The notes beneath the pieces are model-generated. The model was not told the origin of the DNA. It did not search any database and worked only from the letters and a program-made list of their open reading frames with translations. 7,672 nucleotides of DNA from CAZBDU01 sp964490725 (GTDB lineage: Bacteria; Spirochaetota; Spirochaetia; SZUA-6; DRHE01), in the NCBI GenBank assembly GCA_964490725.1, contig CAZBDU010000157.1:1-7672 (forward strand), read 5' to 3'. Both the position numbers and the translations under genes were made by a program. This document shows positions 5,420-7,672 of the stretch, in pieces. Numbering within the stretch: the first letter of the stretch is position 1; each line of letters opens with the position of its first letter.

Positions 5420-6181
5420 ATGATCCGATACGCGGTTCTCGGCAGCGGCTCCAACGCCAACTCCTACATCTTCGAGGCGGACGACTTCGCGGTGGTCGTG
5501 GACAACGGCTTCTCCTGCAAGGCTTTCCTGGAGCGGGTGGAGCGGGCGGGATTCCGCAAGGAGCACATCCGCTACATCCTCCTCACCCATCCCCACGCGG
5601 ATCACCTGCGGGGAGTGGAGCGGCTGTCCCGGCAGCTGCGGGTGCCGGTGATCACCCACTGGAACCTCACCGAGGCCCGTTACGTCAAGAAGGGCTTCTA
5701 CAAGCGGCTGGAGGTGCGTCCCAACCGGCGCCACCGGTTCGGCGAGCTGCAGGTGCTGCCCTTTCACACCAGCCACGACGCCCCCTGCTCGTTGAGCTAC
5801 CACTTCGCCCTGGGAGGCCGGACCTTCACGGTGATCACCGACACCGGCCAGCTGAGCCGGCAGATGGTCCGGCTGGCCGGGGAGGCGGAGGTGCTCTTTC
5901 TGGAGGCCAACCACTCCGTGAGGATGCTGAAGGAAGGGTTCTACCCGGAGGAGCTCAAGCGCCGCATCCTCTCTCCCTTGGGGCACCTGTCCAACCTGGA
6001 CGCCGCCAGGCTGCTCGATGCCCTGCCCCGAACGCGCCTGCGGGAGGTCTACCTGTGCCATCTCTCGGCCAACAACAACTCACCCGCAGTGCTGGAGGCC
6101 GAGCTGGCCGGCGCCCTGAGGAGGCCGGCGCCGGTGCACATCTGCCCCCGCGGGGCCCTGTGCAGGGGTCCGGAGGCCTGA
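5420..6181 (+). CDS. Metallo-beta-lactamase-fold hydrolase, YycJ/WalJ-like
   Basis: A 253-aa cytosolic MBL-fold protein beginning MIRYAVLGSGSNANSYIF, matching the YycJ-family N terminus (LGSGSxxN) and so supporting this ATG. Metal ligands are visible in order: THPHADH (56-62; His57, His59, Asp61, His62), His119 in TSHDA, Asp141 in TDTG, His165 in LEANHS (161-166) and His214 in LCHLSANNN (212-220). A conserved GHLSNLDAA (188-196) is also present. The length is close to B. subtilis YycJ. YycJ proteins are nuclease-like members of the fold; in Firmicutes they sit in the walRK cell-wall regulon operon, and their exact substrate is unsettled. Here the gene leads straight into a MurE gene with 3 bases between, again linking it to the cell wall. 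The ribosome binding site is weak: GGCGG (5407-5411), 8 bases before the start. No signal peptide is seen. Confidence 0.85.
   Translation: MIRYAVLGSGSNANSYIFEADDFAVVVDNGFSCKAFLERVERAGFRKEHIRYILLTHPHADHLRGVERLSRQLRVPVITHWNLTEARYVKKGFYKRLEVRPNRRHRFGELQVLPFHTSHDAPCSLSYHFALGGRTFTVITDTGQLSRQMVRLAGEAEVLFLEANHSVRMLKEGFYPEELKRRILSPLGHLSNLDAARLLDALPRTRLREVYLCHLSANNNSPAVLEAELAGALRRPAPVHICPRGALCRGPEA
6172..6176 (+). promoter_or_regulatory. Ribosome binding site selecting the GTG start of murE
   Basis: GGAGG lies inside the last codons of the hydrolase gene, 8 bases before the GTG at 6185. The alternative ATG at 6194 would be 17 bases away, too far. The site therefore favours the GTG and ties murE translation closely to the hydrolase gene. 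Confidence 0.65.
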
Positions 6182-6184
6182 GCG

Positions 6185-7672
6185 GTGCCCGAGATGCGCC
6201 TCTCCCGGCTCCTGGCCTCCGTCCCCTCGCTGCAGGTGCTGGAGCGCCGCGGCGACGGGGACCCCATGGTGAGTGCAGTCGCCTTCGACTCGCGGCTGGT
6301 GCAGGCTGGCGACCTGTTCGCGGCGCTCCCGGGGCTGCACACCGACGGCCACCGCTTCATCGGCGCGGCCATCGAGGCCGGCGCCGTGGCGGTGCTGCAC
6401 TCCCGGCCGGTGGAGCCCCTCCGGAGGGAGGCGGTGTACCTGCGGGTGGCGGATCTCCGGCGGGCCATGTCGGCGCTGGCCGCCGCCCTCTCGGGCTGTC
6501 CTTCCCGGCGGCTGCGGGTGATCGGGGTCACCGGCACCGACGGCAAGAGCACCACCGTCGCCCTCATCCACCAGCTCCTCTCCTCCCTGGGAGAGGCGAG
6601 CGGCTTCCTGTCCACCGCGAGCTACCTGGCAGGCTGCGCCGCCGAGCCCAACCCCTGGCGGCAGTCCACCCCCGAGGCGCCGCAGATCCAGGAGCTCCTG
6701 CGCCGCATGGCGGAGGCGGGCAAGCGCTACGCCGTGCTGGAGGCCACCTCCCACGGACTCTCGGAGCGCACTGGACGCCTCCTGGACGTGCGCTTCGCCG
6801 CGGCGGTGCTCACCAACATCACCCACGAGCACCTGGAGTTTCACGGCACCTTGGAGCGCTACCGCTCGGACAAGGCCAACCTCTTCCGTGCCCTGGACCA
6901 CCCGGAACCGGCGGCGGAGGCAGGCGGCGGCGGACACCCGCGCTTCGGGGTGCTCAACGCTGACGACCCCAGCGCCTCCTACATCCGGACGCAGACGGCC
7001 AGCCCCCTGTTCACCTACTCCCTGGAAAGCCCCGCCGCGGATCTGTACGCCGGCGAGCTGGACGGCGACCTTGCGGGCAGCACCGTGACGCTGCGCCTGG
7101 ACGGTCGCAGCGATCGGGTTCGGCTGGCTCTTCCCGGCGCCTTCAACGTGCAGAATCTGATGGCCGCCCTGCTCACGGTGAGCCGCCTCCTGGGGGTGGG
7201 GCTGGAGCAGCTGGCGCCCCACGTCCCGGGCCTGAAGGGCGTCAAGGGCAGGATGGAGCCCATCGTTGAGGGACAGCCCTTCCGGGTGATCGTCGACTAC
7301 GCCCACACCCCGGAATCCTTCGCCCGGCTCCTGCCCCTGGTGCGCCGCCACACCCCCGGGGGGCTGATCGCCGTGTTCGGCTCGGCCGGGGAGCGCGACG
7401 TGGAGAAGAGGGCCCGCCAGGGGGAGGTGGCGGCGCGCTTCTGCCGCCTGGCGGTGCTGGCGGACGAAGACCCCCGGGGGGAGGACCGGGAGGAGATTCT
7501 GCGCCAGATCGCCTCGGGCGTTCCCGCAGGAGGCCCCTGCTGCACAGTGCTGCAGCCGGACCGGCGCCTGGCCATCCAGGCCGCCTTCGCGGCGGCCCGG
7601 CCCGGCGACACCGTGCTGCTCCTGGGCAAGGGGCACGAGCAGAGCATCATCACTGCGGACGGCTCCCTTCCC
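6185..7672 (+). CDS. murE: MurE-type Mur ligase (UDP-N-acetylmuramoyl-tripeptide synthetase), 3' end outside window
   Basis: 496 codons are in the window with no stop; E. coli MurE has 495 residues, so only a short C-terminal piece should be missing. The enzyme uses ATP to add the third amino acid to UDP-MurNAc-L-Ala-D-Glu in the cytoplasm. The three Mur ligase domains are in order. The N-terminal UDP-binding part has AFDSRLVQAGDLFAAL (33-48). The ATP-binding part has P-loop GVTGTDGKSTT (114-124), the STPEAP segment (161-166), EATSHGLSERTGRL (186-199), TNITHEHLEFHG (210-221) and the likely carbamylated Lys230 in YRSDKANLF. The C-terminal part has GRME (355-358), VDYAHTPESF (370-379), GSAGERDVEKR (399-409), EDPRGED (428-434) and LLGKGHEQ (479-486). 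EDPR occupies the place of DNPR, the motif whose Arg holds meso-diaminopimelate, but relatives with DPR can use other diamino acids, so the added residue is uncertain. GTDGKST and SHGLS differ from the usual GTNGKTT and SSHAL. It follows the hydrolase stop by 3 bases and is probably co-transcribed with it. Confidence 0.88.
   Translation, partial: MPEMRLSRLLASVPSLQVLERRGDGDPMVSAVAFDSRLVQAGDLFAALPGLHTDGHRFIGAAIEAGAVAVLHSRPVEPLRREAVYLRVADLRRAMSALAAALSGCPSRRLRVIGVTGTDGKSTTVALIHQLLSSLGEASGFLSTASYLAGCAAEPNPWRQSTPEAPQIQELLRRMAEAGKRYAVLEATSHGLSERTGRLLDVRFAAAVLTNITHEHLEFHGTLERYRSDKANLFRALDHPEPAAEAGGGGHPRFGVLNADDPSASYIRTQTASPLFTYSLESPAADLYAGELDGDLAGSTVTLRLDGRSDRVRLALPGAFNVQNLMAALLTVSRLLGVGLEQLAPHVPGLKGVKGRMEPIVEGQPFRVIVDYAHTPESFARLLPLVRRHTPGGLIAVFGSAGERDVEKRARQGEVAARFCRLAVLADEDPRGEDREEILRQIASGVPAGGPCCTVLQPDRRLAIQAAFAAARPGDTVLLLGKGHEQSIITADGSLP

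Noticed and set aside
5234..6061. N-terminal extension of polB by 276 codons, opposite the hydrolase gene
   Set aside because: The frame stays open, but the Pol II family N terminus matches from the ATG at 5233, and the extension is antisense to a well-supported metallo-hydrolase.
6080..7636. A 518-codon minus-strand frame opposite murE
   Set aside because: It is antisense to a complete set of Mur ligase motifs and has a His/Gln/Gly-rich composition typical of reverse-frame translation of GC-rich genes.
1..7672. Defence system, mobile element, prophage or CRISPR array
   Set aside because: No transposase, integrase, toxin-antitoxin, Cas or nuclease-helicase genes and no regularly spaced repeats are seen. 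The family B polymerase is of the chromosomal Pol II type, not a phage or casposon (protein-primed) type.

Overview
The window is very GC-rich bacterial chromosome (about 70% by eye; not counted), with six genes I can support: five complete and one cut by the right edge. A possible 13-codon tail of a seventh lies at the left edge. I see no insertion sequence, integrase, CRISPR array, rRNA or tRNA. The content is mostly core metabolism and genome maintenance. I do not think the window holds a new multi-gene system; the least ordinary parts are the control regions between genes.

Layout. (1) Bases 1-246 hold a possible tail of an upstream gene, two overlapping GC hairpins, a near-consensus sigma-70 promoter (TTGCCA, 17 bp, TATAAT) and a leader with a possible 34-codon upstream ORF. 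(2) Bases 247-1814 (+) are a two-gene operon: a membrane methyltransferase of the isoprenylcysteine-methyltransferase/MddA/NnrU type, and an EamA-type (DMT) transporter starting in a 4-bp GTGA overlap. (3) Bases 1871-2548 (-) encode a KDPG/KHG-type aldolase, converging on the transporter. Its own promoter (TTGACA, 17 bp, TTTACT) overlaps the stop codon of the next gene upstream. (4) Bases 2708-5233 (-) encode a full-length family B DNA polymerase of the E. coli Pol II type, with intact proofreading and polymerase motifs and a C-terminal clamp-binding-like QLWLF. (5) Bases 5234-5419 are a divergent control region with two perfect inverted repeats (8-bp and 12-bp arms). (6) Bases 5420-7672 (+) are a tight pair: a YycJ/WalJ-like metallo-beta-lactamase-fold hydrolase and, 3 bases later, a MurE-type Mur ligase that runs off the window.

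How the genes fit together. The hydrolase and MurE are almost certainly co-transcribed, and both point to the cell envelope: MurE adds the third residue of the peptidoglycan stem peptide, and YycJ-type proteins sit in the WalRK cell-wall operon of Firmicutes. Pol II is a repair and translesion polymerase, transcribed away from that pair. The aldolase makes pyruvate from a 2-keto-3-deoxy (phospho)sugar acid, but no Entner-Doudoroff partner gene is in view. The methyltransferase and transporter are co-expressed, with unknown substrates.

Organism. The MurE has a variant P-loop (GTDGKST) and the segments SHGLS and HEHLEFHG, which I associate from memory with spirochaete-type MurE proteins. The FTNRG-type aldolase is compatible with this. 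An uncultured GC-rich Spirochaetota-like bacterium is my leading but weak guess; a protein search would settle it.
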